Assembly (NCBI RefSeq): GCF_016900355.1
Contig: NZ_JACJKA010000003.1
Span: 1-64,000, forward strand
Origin: Bacteroides mediterraneensis
GTDB taxonomy: Bacteria; Bacteroidota; Bacteroidia; Bacteroidales; Bacteroidaceae
Direction of reading: 5' to 3'
Length of the DNA: 64,000 bases
A program made the translations under genes and the position numbers. The notes beneath the pieces were generated by a model. It did no database searches. It was not told the DNA's origin and worked only from the letters and a program-made list of their open reading frames with translations. Positions 17,927-26,599 of the stretch are shown here, piece by piece (positions within the stretch are counted from its first letter, which is position 1; each line of letters begins with the position of its first letter).

Positions 17927-20900
17927 TTAGAAAGTGACATCGATACCGAACAGGAATGACTTCTGCCACGGATAGAATGCATTGTTGTAAGCTCCGCTCC
18001 GGTCGATAGCACCTTCAGGGTCGACATACTTCGAATGTTTCTTCAACGGAGACCAATAGCAGAGGTTTTCACCCGTAAAATATACGCGTACCGACTCAAT
18101 GCCGGCTTTCTGCGTCCACTGTTGCGGCAAGGTATAACCTACGGTCAGATTCTTGAAACGCATGTAACGTATATTCTGCAAATAACGGTCGTTTACATTG
18201 CTCAGCACACCGCTTGATGCCGAATAAGCCATTGCACGCGGGAAATAAGCATCTGTATTATCTGTTGACCATACATCTTGTAAGAAATCCTTTTGCAAGA
18301 AAGACAGGTACGGATAAGAGTAAGCTCCCCAGAAAGGCATGGATTCTCCGTCGGGATACCAGTAATGATTGCCTGTCCCCTGGAAGAACGCCGATACATC
18401 AATGCCGTTCCAACGCACGCTTGCCGTAATACCGTAAGAAAGCGAAGGCAACGAATTACCGAGTATCTTACGGTCGCCCGGAGCATTCACATTATTGCTT
18501 CCGATATTTACCTTATTGTCACCATTCAAATCGACAAACTTCACGTCGCCTGCCTGCCAGCCTCCGGTTTGTCCATTCAATACATAAGTCAAGTCTACTT
18601 GGTCGGCGTATGCCTGTGCTTCTTCATCGGTTTGGAAAAGCCCGTCGGTCACGAATCCCCAGATTTCACCGATTTCCATACCTTCATAAAAGTCTCGGGC
18701 AAAAGTCTTGTCCTGATTATCATATTTCGTAACAATGCTCTTGTAGTCGCTCAGGTTAACCCCGATGCTGTACTCAAACGGTTTGCCTCCCAGCGTCAAC
18801 TGGTCATGCCAGTTCAAGGTGATTTCGTATCCTTTCGTACGCAAGTCGGCAGCATTCATCTCCGGCATACTCGCTCCATATACAGAAGGCAGTTCCACAC
18901 CGTCGGTCAACATATCGCGGGTATCACGTATATAACCGTCTACCGTCAAGTTCAAGCGGTTGCCCAGCATCGTCAAGTCGAAACCGAAGTCCCATTGCTG
19001 GGCGGTTTCCCATGTCATGTCCGAAGCAATCGGAGCACCCAACGTAGAATATTTGGGCAATACGCTTCCTTCACCAAACGTATAATTCAGATTGGCGATA
19101 GATACCAGACGCGCGAAGGTGTAATAAGAAGACACATTCTGATTGCCCAGGCTACCGAAAGAAGCCCTGATTTTCAAGTTGTCAACCAAACGGCGTGCAG
19201 GCAGGAAGAAAGGCTCTTCCGAAATGCGCCATCCTACAGAAGCCGAAGGAAAGAATCCCCAGCGGTTGCCTTTCGCAAAACGGGAAGTACCGTCGTAACG
19301 CCCGCTCACTTCGAACAGGTAACGGCTCTTGTAATCGTAGTTGATACGGCCGAAGATACCTAACAAAGCATACTCGTTCTGTCCGCCGCCTACACCGGTA
19401 ATGGTAGCACCCTCGGCATTCTGACCTACCAAGTCCAAATCGTCCAGGTCGGCAGATACCAGGTTTTCACCGTATGCCGAAATGTTTTTGCTCTTCCATG
19501 CTTCGTAGTTCATACCGGCTACTACGGTCAAATGATGCGCATCGTTGAACGTATCGGTATAATTACCGAAGATGTTCGTCGAATAATAATTGCTCGTATT
19601 CACCGATTCATCCAAACGGTTGGCACCGGCACCGGTAGCATACGAAAGCAGTTCGCCATCGGGATATTCACGGTAATACATCGGATTGGAACGGCTTGTA
19701 TTGCGTGTCTGATACAAACGGTATGTGAAGTCGCCCGTAAAGCTCAGTTCTTTTATCGGAGAATAAACCAAACGGGTTGTATTCGAAAAGTCTGTACCAC
19801 GCTCTACATTGCGGTGTGAATCTTCGCCCAACAGAATATGACGGCCATTTGCCACCTTATAATTCAGATAAGGTGTACTATACAACCACGAACCATCGGG
19901 ATTCTTCTGCGGGAAACAAGCCAAAGCGTGGCGGGCACTGTATGCCAACGTATTTTCTACACTGCCATCGCCCAAGTAGCTGTATTGCGAACTGTAGAAC
20001 GACGTATTGTTCGACATCGTAAACCACTTATTAATCCGGAAGTCAATCTTCGAACGCAAGTTGTATTTCCGGTACACATCCGGATTTTCGCGCAAGATAC
20101 CGGTCTGCTTGTCGAATGAGCCAGACAAATAATACTTGATATCGTCTTTTCCGCCGCTGACAGAAAGGTTGTGCTGCTGCACCGGACGATTATCGCGGTA
20201 CAATTCGTGCCACCAGTCGTGGTTTCCATAATATACCCACTGGCGGCGTCCGTTACGTACGTCTTCTACCACCCACGGGCGGTCGGGGTTCTCGGTCTTG
20301 TCGTTCACACGGTTCAGCAACTCCTGCATGTCCTGGTCTGTATAATCGACATACAATGTACCCGAATTGGCTTGCCAGAACTTGTTGATAGTATATACCG
20401 ACCAATAACCGGTCGTTTCGTAGTCGGTAGAAGTGGTAGGTGCCTGCCAGCCGAAACGGCCGCTATAATGCACCGTAGCTTTCCCGTCTTTAGCAGCTCC
20501 GGACTTGGTAGTCACCAAAATCACACCAAAGGCTGCACGTGCACCGTAAATAGCGGCAGCCGATGCGTCTTTAATTACGGAGATTGATTCTACATCGTTG
20601 GGATTGATACGGTCTATCTCGCCTACCGCACCGTCTATCAATACCAGCGGTTCGGCATCGTTGATAGAAGTCACACCACGCACATTGATAGTAGCCGAGC
20701 TTCCCGGTACGCCCGAAGAAGTGGTTACGTTCAAACCAGCCACCGTACCTTGCAGCATATTGCTGAGCGAAGTCGTCACGCGGTGTTCCAGTTCATCTCC
20801 GTTCACCGTAGATACAGCTCCCGTAAGATTTACTTTCTTCTGCTTGCCATATCCCACAACCACGGTCTCATTCAACAAAACCGCATCCTCACTCAGATGC

Positions 20901-21190
20901 ACCGTAACACTTTTCTGATTGGGTGCCACCGTCACTTTTTGTGCGGCAAAACCTACATACGATACATTCAAAGTGACCTTTCCTTGTGGCACCTGAATCG
21001 AAAATGTACCATCCACATCGGTTATCGCTCCGATAGTAGAACTTTCAACCGCAACCGTCACCCCAATAAGAGGTTCATCGTTTGCATCCAACACTTTTCC
21101 CGATATGGTCCGGTTCTGTGCAGAAAGCGTCACATTGCTTCCCGCCAAGACCAATATCAGGAACAAAACTACAGATTGTAATGTTCTCAT
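17927..21190 (-). CDS. SusC/RagA-family TonB-linked outer-membrane transporter
   Basis: The 1087-residue protein has a signal peptide, then a carboxypeptidase-D regulatory-like domain (about 27-105: ISGKVLDANDEPLIGVTV). Next come a TonB-box-like NETVVVGYG, a plug domain (about 115-230, with INVRGVTSINDAEPLVLIDG and NDVESISVIKDASAAAIYGARA) and a 22-strand barrel ending SFLFGIDVTF. It imports a ligand delivered by the SusD-like protein using TonB energy. The phosphoesterase gene is 54 bp upstream on the same strand; no sigma/anti-sigma or hybrid regulator is adjacent. Confidence 0.95.
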   Translation of the reverse strand: MRTLQSVVLFLILVLAGSNVTLSAQNRTISGKVLDANDEPLIGVTVAVESSTIGAITDVDGTFSIQVPQGKVTLNVSYVGFAAQKVTVAPNQKSVTVHLSEDAVLLNETVVVGYGKQKKVNLTGAVSTVNGDELEHRVTTSLSNMLQGTVAGLNVTTSSGVPGSSATINVRGVTSINDAEPLVLIDGAVGEIDRINPNDVESISVIKDASAAAIYGARAAFGVILVTTKSGAAKDGKATVHYSGRFGWQAPTTSTDYETTGYWSVYTINKFWQANSGTLYVDYTDQDMQELLNRVNDKTENPDRPWVVEDVRNGRRQWVYYGNHDWWHELYRDNRPVQQHNLSVSGGKDDIKYYLSGSFDKQTGILRENPDVYRKYNLRSKIDFRINKWFTMSNNTSFYSSQYSYLGDGSVENTLAYSARHALACFPQKNPDGSWLYSTPYLNYKVANGRHILLGEDSHRNVERGTDFSNTTRLVYSPIKELSFTGDFTYRLYQTRNTSRSNPMYYREYPDGELLSYATGAGANRLDESVNTSNYYSTNIFGNYTDTFNDAHHLTVVAGMNYEAWKSKNISAYGENLVSADLDDLDLVGQNAEGATITGVGGGQNEYALLGIFGRINYDYKSRYLFEVSGRYDGTSRFAKGNRWGFFPSASVGWRISEEPFFLPARRLVDNLKIRASFGSLGNQNVSSYYTFARLVSIANLNYTFGEGSVLPKYSTLGAPIASDMTWETAQQWDFGFDLTMLGNRLNLTVDGYIRDTRDMLTDGVELPSVYGASMPEMNAADLRTKGYEITLNWHDQLTLGGKPFEYSIGVNLSDYKSIVTKYDNQDKTFARDFYEGMEIGEIWGFVTDGLFQTDEEAQAYADQVDLTYVLNGQTGGWQAGDVKFVDLNGDNKVNIGSNNVNAPGDRKILGNSLPSLSYGITASVRWNGIDVSAFFQGTGNHYWYPDGESMPFWGAYSYPYLSFLQKDFLQDVWSTDNTDAYFPRAMAYSASSGVLSNVNDRYLQNIRYMRFKNLTVGYTLPQQWTQKAGIESVRVYFTGENLCYWSPLKKHSKYVDPEGAIDRSGAYNNAFYPWQKSFLFGIDVTF

Positions 21191-21244
21191 TATTTATTGG
21201 TTAAGAATGTGTATTTACACGAAAAATAACAGCCTTCAAGGATG

Positions 21245-22678
21245 TCACAGGCTGATAGTCTGTGTATAGACTTCGCCGAAACGGTTGGTAAACTCTATTT
21301 TGATTTGTCTGGCACCATCGGAAGGCATGGCACGGAACAGGTGAGCCGTAGGTTCAGCCTGGCTGCGGTCTTTCAGTTGCGAAGCACGCTCTTCATCCGA
21401 ACCGACAAACTGTTCCATATCCCCCATCGGCTTGCCATCCTGATACCATACCACACGGCAAGCACTGTCCCAGTCCCAGACATTGGCTACCACAAAACTG
21501 CTTTGAGCCGTAAACTCTCCTTTATTATATATACGGAACTGATAAGCGAAATCGCGGCGCGTTGCCTTGTAATGCCATTTCACATTATCGCCATCTACAT
21601 CTACTACCATATAGCCATTGGGCGCACCACACTGGTTTACCCAGCCAGCCCACCAGCCGCCACAGGCTGCGCCGATATTGTGCTCGTAAAGCGTAGGCGT
21701 CACTTCGTTGTTCTGGAAGAAATGCGTATGCCCGGAGAATACATGCACCTTATAATCTTTCAATACTTCCTTCAAAGCATCCGCATTACGGACATTTCCG
21801 CCCGGCGACACCTTATTCCATACCGGCGCATGCATATTCAGAATAACCAGACTTCCTTTCGGCACATAACTTAAATCCTTCTTCAGCCATTCCAACTGCT
21901 GCCCTGTAAGGCTTTCTACATAATTCTTCCCGCCCACATAGTTGATGTCTTTCATCGTTACAATGTGCGCCTTGCCGATATTAAACGAATAATCGGTAGG
22001 TCCGAAATAGCTTCCGTATATCCTTTCACCGTATACCGGAGTGCCCATCGCCATATTGTGAAGGTCTTGGTATTGCTTATCGAAATCGTGGTTTCCGATG
22101 CATTGGAAGAAAACAGCACCGGTATTTTTTACCGACTCTTGATATTCATCGAACAAAGGCATGTTGTCCCACACCAAATCGCCCAAGGTCATGGCAACCA
22201 CTTCACGCGTCTGCTTTAAAGAATCGATAACTTCTTTCAAATCGGGTACCGTTTCCTGACGCCAGCGTTTCAGTTGTTTTTCATTTTTTACCTGAGGATC
22301 CGATATGGCTATATAATGGAAACGTCCGTCTGCTTGCTTCCGCTTCTCCAATACGAAATCATACTTTCCGCCTGCTTGAGCCAAGTCACGTACCGCAATA
22401 TAATGTCCTGTAGCCAACCCGTCCTGCTGTGGCAAAACATACGCAGCCGGAGTAGATATTGCTACAAATTTACTGATTGTCGTATCCGAATTCAATGCCC
22501 ATGCTCCCAGCTTGTCTGTCTTGGTAAAATGCACACCGTCATTTACCACCACACCAGGTATTCCCTTACCGCTTTGGTCTGTCACCTTCCCATTGAAACG
22601 CAACATTGCTTCCTGAGCACCTGAAGCCAGGCACATACCACAAAAGAAAGCACTAATAATTAAAGATTTACCATCCAT
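21245..22678 (-). CDS. Secreted calcineurin-like phosphoesterase (MetallophosN/C type)
   Basis: The 477-residue secreted enzyme has three parts. The N-terminal CarboxypepD/transthyretin-like MetallophosN domain begins FNGKVTDQSGKGIPGVVVNDG. The central metallophosphatase core has AISDPQ, LGDLVWDN, CIGNHDFD, LNMHAPVW and FSGHTHFFQNN, carrying the dimetal ligands. A C-terminal beta domain ends the protein. It is the first gene of an operon with susC- and susD-like genes, so it may dephosphorylate the imported ligand or cleave a phosphodiester in it. Signal peptide: MDGKSLIISAFFCGMCLASG. Confidence 0.9.
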   Translation of the reverse strand: MDGKSLIISAFFCGMCLASGAQEAMLRFNGKVTDQSGKGIPGVVVNDGVHFTKTDKLGAWALNSDTTISKFVAISTPAAYVLPQQDGLATGHYIAVRDLAQAGGKYDFVLEKRKQADGRFHYIAISDPQVKNEKQLKRWRQETVPDLKEVIDSLKQTREVVAMTLGDLVWDNMPLFDEYQESVKNTGAVFFQCIGNHDFDKQYQDLHNMAMGTPVYGERIYGSYFGPTDYSFNIGKAHIVTMKDINYVGGKNYVESLTGQQLEWLKKDLSYVPKGSLVILNMHAPVWNKVSPGGNVRNADALKEVLKDYKVHVFSGHTHFFQNNEVTPTLYEHNIGAACGGWWAGWVNQCGAPNGYMVVDVDGDNVKWHYKATRRDFAYQFRIYNKGEFTAQSSFVVANVWDWDSACRVVWYQDGKPMGDMEQFVGSDEERASQLKDRSQAEPTAHLFRAMPSDGARQIKIEFTNRFGEVYTQTISL

Positions 22679-22724
22679 CTTTACTTTTGATTTTATAAAT
22701 TTAATCTAGTTTTGTTTACGAAAG

Positions 22725-22732
22725 CAAAAGTA
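22725..22732 (-). promoter_or_regulatory. -7 promoter box for the phosphoesterase-SusC-SusD operon
   Basis: TACTTTTG on the minus strand, 47 bp upstream of the first ATG. A TTTG lies 14 bp further upstream, closer than the usual 19 bp, so the -33 element is doubtful. Confidence 0.6.
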
Positions 22733-22806
22733 AACCTGTGGTATTTCAAATCAGTTACACCTTAATGACATTACTATGTGAGAACAAAGACAAAACCAAT
22801 ACAAAC

Positions 22807-22851
22807 AAAAATGCATACCTGAACCCATGACAAGGATTCAAGTATGCATTT
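22807..22851. terminator. Long terminator-like hairpin
   Basis: AAAATGCATAC-TGAA pairs with TTCA-GTATGCATTTT around a 15-nt loop, with A and T runs on the two sides. It lies just 5' of a 22-bp repeat array and may close a lost gene. Confidence 0.5.
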
Positions 22852-22858
22852 TGATGAA

Positions 22859-22940
22859 CATAAGTGAGTGAACCGTTTCACATAAGTAAGTCGGGCGTTT
22901 CACATAAGTAAATCAGGCCGATCACTTATGTTCGTTCGAG
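22859..22940. repeat. 22-bp-period repeat array (CATAAGT units)
   Basis: CATAAGT recurs at 22859, 22881 and 22903, exactly 22 bp apart, each inside GTTTCA-CATAAGTAA-like units. An inverted CACTTATG follows at 22923-22930. On the minus strand the units begin AAACG and end ACTTATG, recalling the arrays at 27002 and 59928. The outer GAACATAAGTGA and TCACTTATGTTC can also pair as a hairpin. Confidence 0.7.
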
Positions 22941-22975
22941 GAAGCTTTTTAACCATCAAGCCCAAAAAACTTTTT

Positions 22976-23169
22976 AGAAGCTGTTTTGAATTTATCGTGC
23001 GATGATTTGGGATGAGTTTTTGAGGCATTTTCGCTTCTGTGATGAGGAAGATAGCGGGCTATCTGACGAAGAACAGGAGCGAAAAGGACCAAGAAATCGC
23101 CCAAAGCACACACGAAAACAGAGACATCAAGCCAAGAAAAACTTTTTGGAGAAATTCAAAACAGCTTCT
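22976..23169. mobile_element. 194-bp MITE-like element with 18-bp terminal inverted repeats
   Basis: The element starts AGAAGCTGTTTTGAATTT and ends with its perfect complement AAATTCAAAACAGCTTCT. It is too short for a transposase and codes for no convincing protein. A deleted copy sits in the other orientation at 14912-14990. No target-site duplication could be recognised. It was probably mobilised in trans by an unidentified transposase. Confidence 0.75.
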
Positions 23170-23199
23170 CAGTCTTAATTTCCGTTTATGTTCTTCCGA

Positions 23200-23388
23200 T
23201 TATAATTCTCCCTCGTAAAAAATCAGTTTGCCACTTATGAGCGTGGAAGTTTGTCTTTCGTTGAAGCCGACTTTAAGACAGAAATTCTCCATACATAACA
23301 TTTCACGATAATAAGGGAACCATATAGCAGCCTTTGATGAAATGACAATAAGCCTCCGGTAAAATACGTATTTCAAAATAGATAATAA
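23200..23388 (-). pseudogene. Truncated C-terminal coding remnant
   Basis: A 62-codon minus-strand open frame without a good start ends at TAA and reads KVGFNERQTSTLISGKL near its end, followed by IFYEGEL. The wording looks like a real protein tail. It faintly recalls segments of conjugative-element proteins, but I cannot name the family. It abuts the MITE, which may mark the breakpoint. Confidence 0.35.
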
Positions 23389-23461
23389 TTAGACCAGATT
23401 CGTTCTACGATTCAGAATTCATATATCTTTGAGGGTTATTTAAAATAGGCACAAAGATTTA

Positions 23462-24016
23462 CTAAATTATTGCTTTCCATCTCCGAATGAATAGTTTATT
23501 TAAAAAACTAAATTCTGTTGCTGTTAGATTACGAAATGAATCAGAAAGCATGATATAGAAATTGTATAAATCCTGATTGGTAAAAACCTTAGTATAAGTT
23601 AAATAAATATCAACTCCGAAATGTGTACTGATTTCCTCTGGAATTTCCTTTAAAAAATCAATCGCATAACGAAGCATTTTAGAGTTAAGTTCTAATTCAC
23701 TTTTTCCGTTATTACTCCAAATAGTATCTCTATATTTTTTTATCAAGTCGTATAAGTTGATGTAAGGCATATCTTTTTTAGAGACTATGAATCCCAATAA
23801 ATAGCTTCGGTTCCACTGCCGATTGATGTAAAATTCTTTTAAATGCCATTCATTAAAAACAAGCTCTTCTCCATTTCTGTTAATGGGAAAATAAGAAGTA
23901 TGATAATTCCCGAAATTTTCAGAACCCTTTACTGTAACTTCTGCCATTAAATTTTGAGGCTTCTCAGATAGAAGTTCCAAGTTGTCATCTAAATAGATTT
24001 GATAATTATAACTCAT
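23462..24016 (-). CDS. Hypothetical protein
   Basis: The 184-residue soluble protein is not recognised. It has no signal peptide, membrane helix or Cys cluster. It is AT-rich, with beta-rich N-terminal half (YNYQIYLDDNLELL, SYFPINRNGEELVFNEWHL) and helical C-terminal half (FYIMLSDSFRNLTATEFSFL). Its place in an accessory island with other small genes suggests horizontal origin. Something like an immunity or accessory protein is possible but cannot be shown. Confidence 0.6.
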   Translation of the reverse strand: MSYNYQIYLDDNLELLSEKPQNLMAEVTVKGSENFGNYHTSYFPINRNGEELVFNEWHLKEFYINRQWNRSYLLGFIVSKKDMPYINLYDLIKKYRDTIWSNNGKSELELNSKMLRYAIDFLKEIPEEISTHFGVDIYLTYTKVFTNQDLYNFYIMLSDSFRNLTATEFSFLNKLFIRRWKAII

Positions 24017-24283
24017 AAATTATTGGTATTTAATATTTTGTTTTAAATAGATGTATAGTTCCAGTCGATAGTTGTATATAACAAAACTATAAGTTCTTAA
24101 TGAACAATGTATCATAAGTCAGAATAATAGTCCAAAGTCAGAACTAATAGTAACATATTGGACACAGCTCATAACTGGAGTTGATTATGAATCAATTTAT
24201 TATTATCATTGAAAACAGAATCCAAATATAAGAAGAAACTTACAGCTGAATCTTGTTTTCATTTACTCAAATTTCCCTATTAG

Positions 24284-24541
24284 TTATTCCCACATTCCAA
24301 CGAGATCTCCATCTAATGTTTTCAAACCGGTATGAAGATGGCAATTGGGGCAAACGTAGTCGTCTGGTTCAGTAACTAATCGCCCACCGCAAGTGCAATG
24401 TTTAATATTAGAATCTGTCACAAAAAAAGTTTTTCCACATGTCTCACAGTGTAAGGCTGTCCCATGCTCAGCACCAAAACCATAGTAATTATTCCAAGTA
24501 TGACCACAATGGTTACAAGTCATTTCTAAACATACTCCCAT
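24284..24541 (-). CDS. Small zinc-ribbon protein
   Basis: The 85-residue protein has four cysteine pairs: CNHCGHTW, CETCGKTFF, CTCGG and CPNCHLH. That is enough for two zinc ribbons. The start MGVCLEMTCNHC was chosen because it opens directly into the first knuckle. An in-frame ATG 87 bp upstream would overlap the HD-domain gene by 26 bp. It follows that gene on the same strand. Zinc-ribbon proteins often bind nucleic acid or act as adaptors; the role here is unknown. Confidence 0.65.
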   Translation of the reverse strand: MGVCLEMTCNHCGHTWNNYYGFGAEHGTALHCETCGKTFFVTDSNIKHCTCGGRLVTEPDDYVCPNCHLHTGLKTLDGDLVGMWE

Positions 24542-24602
24542 TTTACTTCTTACTTTATTAATTTCGAAATCGTTTTTAATTATTTGAAAGCTTACAGTAT
24601 AG

Positions 24603-25220
24603 TTAAAGTTCATCCAATTCTTCCCCACTTCTTTCCATGATGTTCGCAGCCAGTTTATCCGCTACTTGAATGATTGTAACCAAGGGATAGAGTTTCAGTG
24701 AGGTATCGAAACATCTCTGGTCTTCATAGCTGTTTAAGTTAAGTCCCCAGGCTCCCATATGCCAGCGTATAGCTAACATTTCATCATCAGTTAATGATAT
24801 ACCATTACAAAGGATAAGGATAACCGATTTTTCCCCATGTCCCATCGGGAAGTTTTTGTAAGATACTTTATATCCTTCACTATCCTCCCAAGTACCTATT
24901 GCTGTTTTCTTTTTCTTGACGCTCCGGAAGTAAATATCACTTTTGCAAACATCATGAAGTAGACTGGCAATAATTACGCTGTCTCTTTCTACTTCCTTCT
25001 CCAATCCGGGTCCTAGTGCAATCATTCCTTCCCATACCATAAGTGCTGCTTTGCATGTATTGAGTGAATGCTGTACTAATCCTCCTTCAATATTGAGGTG
25101 ATGGGTAGAAGAAGCAGGTGCAGTAAAGAATCCGATTTTCTCCAATCCTTCCAATAAATCTTCAACTCCTTCACGATTGGTTGAACGAAGTAACTCTATA
25201 AATTCGTCTTTTGTACTCAT
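24603..25220 (-). CDS. HD-domain protein (putative phosphohydrolase)
   Basis: The 205-residue protein has the HD-domain pattern: a His in GGLVQHSLNTCKAAL, the paired His-Asp in ASLLHDVCKSDI, a later His in RWHMGAWGLN, and LYPLVTIIQVADKLAANI at the end. HD proteins hydrolyse phosphate esters such as nucleotides or signalling molecules. The start MSTKDEFIELLRSTNREG was preferred to an ATG 81 bp upstream that adds an unrelated tail. It lies in an accessory island and may be an anti-phage or nucleotide-signalling accessory gene, but nothing proves this. Confidence 0.75.
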   Translation of the reverse strand: MSTKDEFIELLRSTNREGVEDLLEGLEKIGFFTAPASSTHHLNIEGGLVQHSLNTCKAALMVWEGMIALGPGLEKEVERDSVIIASLLHDVCKSDIYFRSVKKKKTAIGTWEDSEGYKVSYKNFPMGHGEKSVILILCNGISLTDDEMLAIRWHMGAWGLNLNSYEDQRCFDTSLKLYPLVTIIQVADKLAANIMERSGEELDEL

Positions 25221-25535
25221 CTTATTATTGATTGTTCGGTGCATAAAGGTATAAAAAAGATTGTTCTCTTGAGAAAAATTATTGCTCCTAAAAAGAATCA
25301 CATTTTAATTCCCGAAGAAGAAAAATGAATATATCTCTCACCAGTACACTACCAACCTGGATGATGTGATTATGTTGAAGGCATGATTTGTCCTAAAAAA
25401 ATATATTGAAAGAACTAGGCTATAATATGCTGACTAGGTAGTTTATATTTATTTGGGGAAACAGGATTCAAAAACTTACAACTGAATCCTGTTTCCATTT
25501 ACACAAAATTTTGTATAGTGCCTTACATTTCCAAA

Positions 25536-25925
25536 CTATCTTTTAACCGCTCTAAATTTGTATTGCTCCCCAATACTATTTGAATAATCTATATTAGCAA
25601 TGTCACCATCCAAACTGGTAAACTTATAATACTCTGTAATAGGATCTAATGTGGTTCCTATAACAGTATTCCCTTCAATCTTATACTTTCCTATGTAATA
25701 ATCTGAGAACATTACCGTTTTGTAGGACCCATCACTTTTCAATGTCATATAGATATACCCTTCAGGAACATCCACACTTTCCCCATCTTGTTCAGCCCAT
25801 ATGACATTCCACGTACCAACAACCTTTTCTGCTGTCACAAATACCTCTTCATCGTCTTTAGAACAAGAGGAAAAAGATACAATCATAGCTGCGAATAGCA
25901 GCATTACACCAAATAACTTTTTCAT
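25536..25925 (-). CDS. Lipocalin-like lipoprotein
   Basis: The 129-residue lipoprotein has a signal ending VSFSSCSKDDEEV (Cys 21), with acidic residues after the Cys as in surface-exported Bacteroidetes lipoproteins. A small beta-barrel domain follows (VVGTWNVIWAEQDGESV, YMTLKSDGSYKTVMF, GKYKIEGNTVIGTT), resembling lipocalin-like DUF4923/DUF5004 proteins. Its start overlaps the upstream lipoprotein gene by 4 bp. Ligand unknown. Confidence 0.75.
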   Translation of the reverse strand: MKKLFGVMLLFAAMIVSFSSCSKDDEEVFVTAEKVVGTWNVIWAEQDGESVDVPEGYIYMTLKSDGSYKTVMFSDYYIGKYKIEGNTVIGTTLDPITEYYKFTSLDGDIANIDYSNSIGEQYKFRAVKR

Positions 25926-26299
25926 TTTTCTTTCTCCATTTCTATTTCAAAATAAGTATTTTCCCATTTAAAAGCCTTTTGAGTACCTAAATCAATCCCC
26001 CAGGCCAGTACGTTCAGTAAATTTATGCAAGCAACAGGATTGAAAGTTGATTCCAATCTCAAGGGGGTTGGTCTATAACCTTCCTTTTTTGCAATAAGTT
26101 CTTTAGAAGATATTTTCTTTCGAATGCGGACGCTTGTTTCACCACTCACTCCTATCGTAGCTATTTTCATACCATTGTCATAGATTCTTGTACCTTCTTC
26201 CCCAACAAAAGTAACAGTCTGTCTTGCACTTGTAAATATAGAACAGCATGAAGTGTTCAAGAATGGAATAAGAATTCCTAATAGAAACAGTTTTTTCAT
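25922..26299 (-). CDS. Small lipoprotein with PEGA-like region
   Basis: The 125-residue product has a lipoprotein signal (MKKLFLLGILIPFLNTSCCSI; Cys 18 or 19). A PEGA-like beta segment reads TVTFVGEEGTRIYDNGMKIATIG and later ELIAKKEGYRPTPLRLES. A hydrophobic stretch follows near NLLNVLAWGIDLGTQKAF. Such proteins often resemble phage-type or cell-envelope lipoproteins of unknown role. It is the first gene of a two-lipoprotein unit. Confidence 0.7.
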   Translation of the reverse strand: MKKLFLLGILIPFLNTSCCSIFTSARQTVTFVGEEGTRIYDNGMKIATIGVSGETSVRIRKKISSKELIAKKEGYRPTPLRLESTFNPVACINLLNVLAWGIDLGTQKAFKWENTYFEIEMEKEK

Positions 26300-26365
26300 T
26301 TTACAAATCTTTTAGTTAAACATATATTTATTGCAATAAATCCAATAAAGGTTTGTCATACGTTT

Positions 26366-26565
26366 AACCAAAAAGAAAGACGCAGACAACCACCTACGCC
26401 TCTTGGCTCACCACAAGCCATAACACACTAAGTGAGAAGTCTGCGCCATATACGGACTCCTCAATGTGTGTTATTATAGCTCGTTCAGTTCCGAGGTGGT
26501 GATTCAGAGGCGATTGAGCTACGATATGTCAAATAAAAAAGCGCACCGGAAAATCCAATGCTTTG
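26366..26565 (-). ncRNA. Candidate structured noncoding RNA element
   Basis: No ORF is convincing here, yet the sequence is full of pairings. GACGCAGAC (26379-26387) pairs with GTCTGCG (26439-26445). GGCT and AGCC form a small hairpin at about 26405-26419. AACACACT pairs with ATGTGTGTT, and TAGCTC with GAGCTA (about 26478-26521). ACCACCT and CGCCTCT have complements AGGTGGT and AGAGGCG further on, in crossing order. A TACTTTTG promoter box at 26566-26573 points into it on the minus strand. I have the impression that near-identical sequences recur in Bacteroides, but I cannot name them. Confidence 0.45.
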
Positions 26566-26573
26566 CAAAAGTA
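26566..26573 (-). promoter_or_regulatory. -7 promoter box reading into the structured element
   Basis: TACTTTTG on the minus strand matches TAnnTTTG. The only thing downstream is the structured stretch, then the lipoprotein pair starting at 26299. Confidence 0.5.
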
Positions 26574-26599
26574 GCCAATATATTTTATAAATCAAAAGT

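Noticed and set aside
18293-19363. 356-codon open frame antisense to the susC-like gene
   Set aside because: Shadow of the SusC reading with no recognisable domain.
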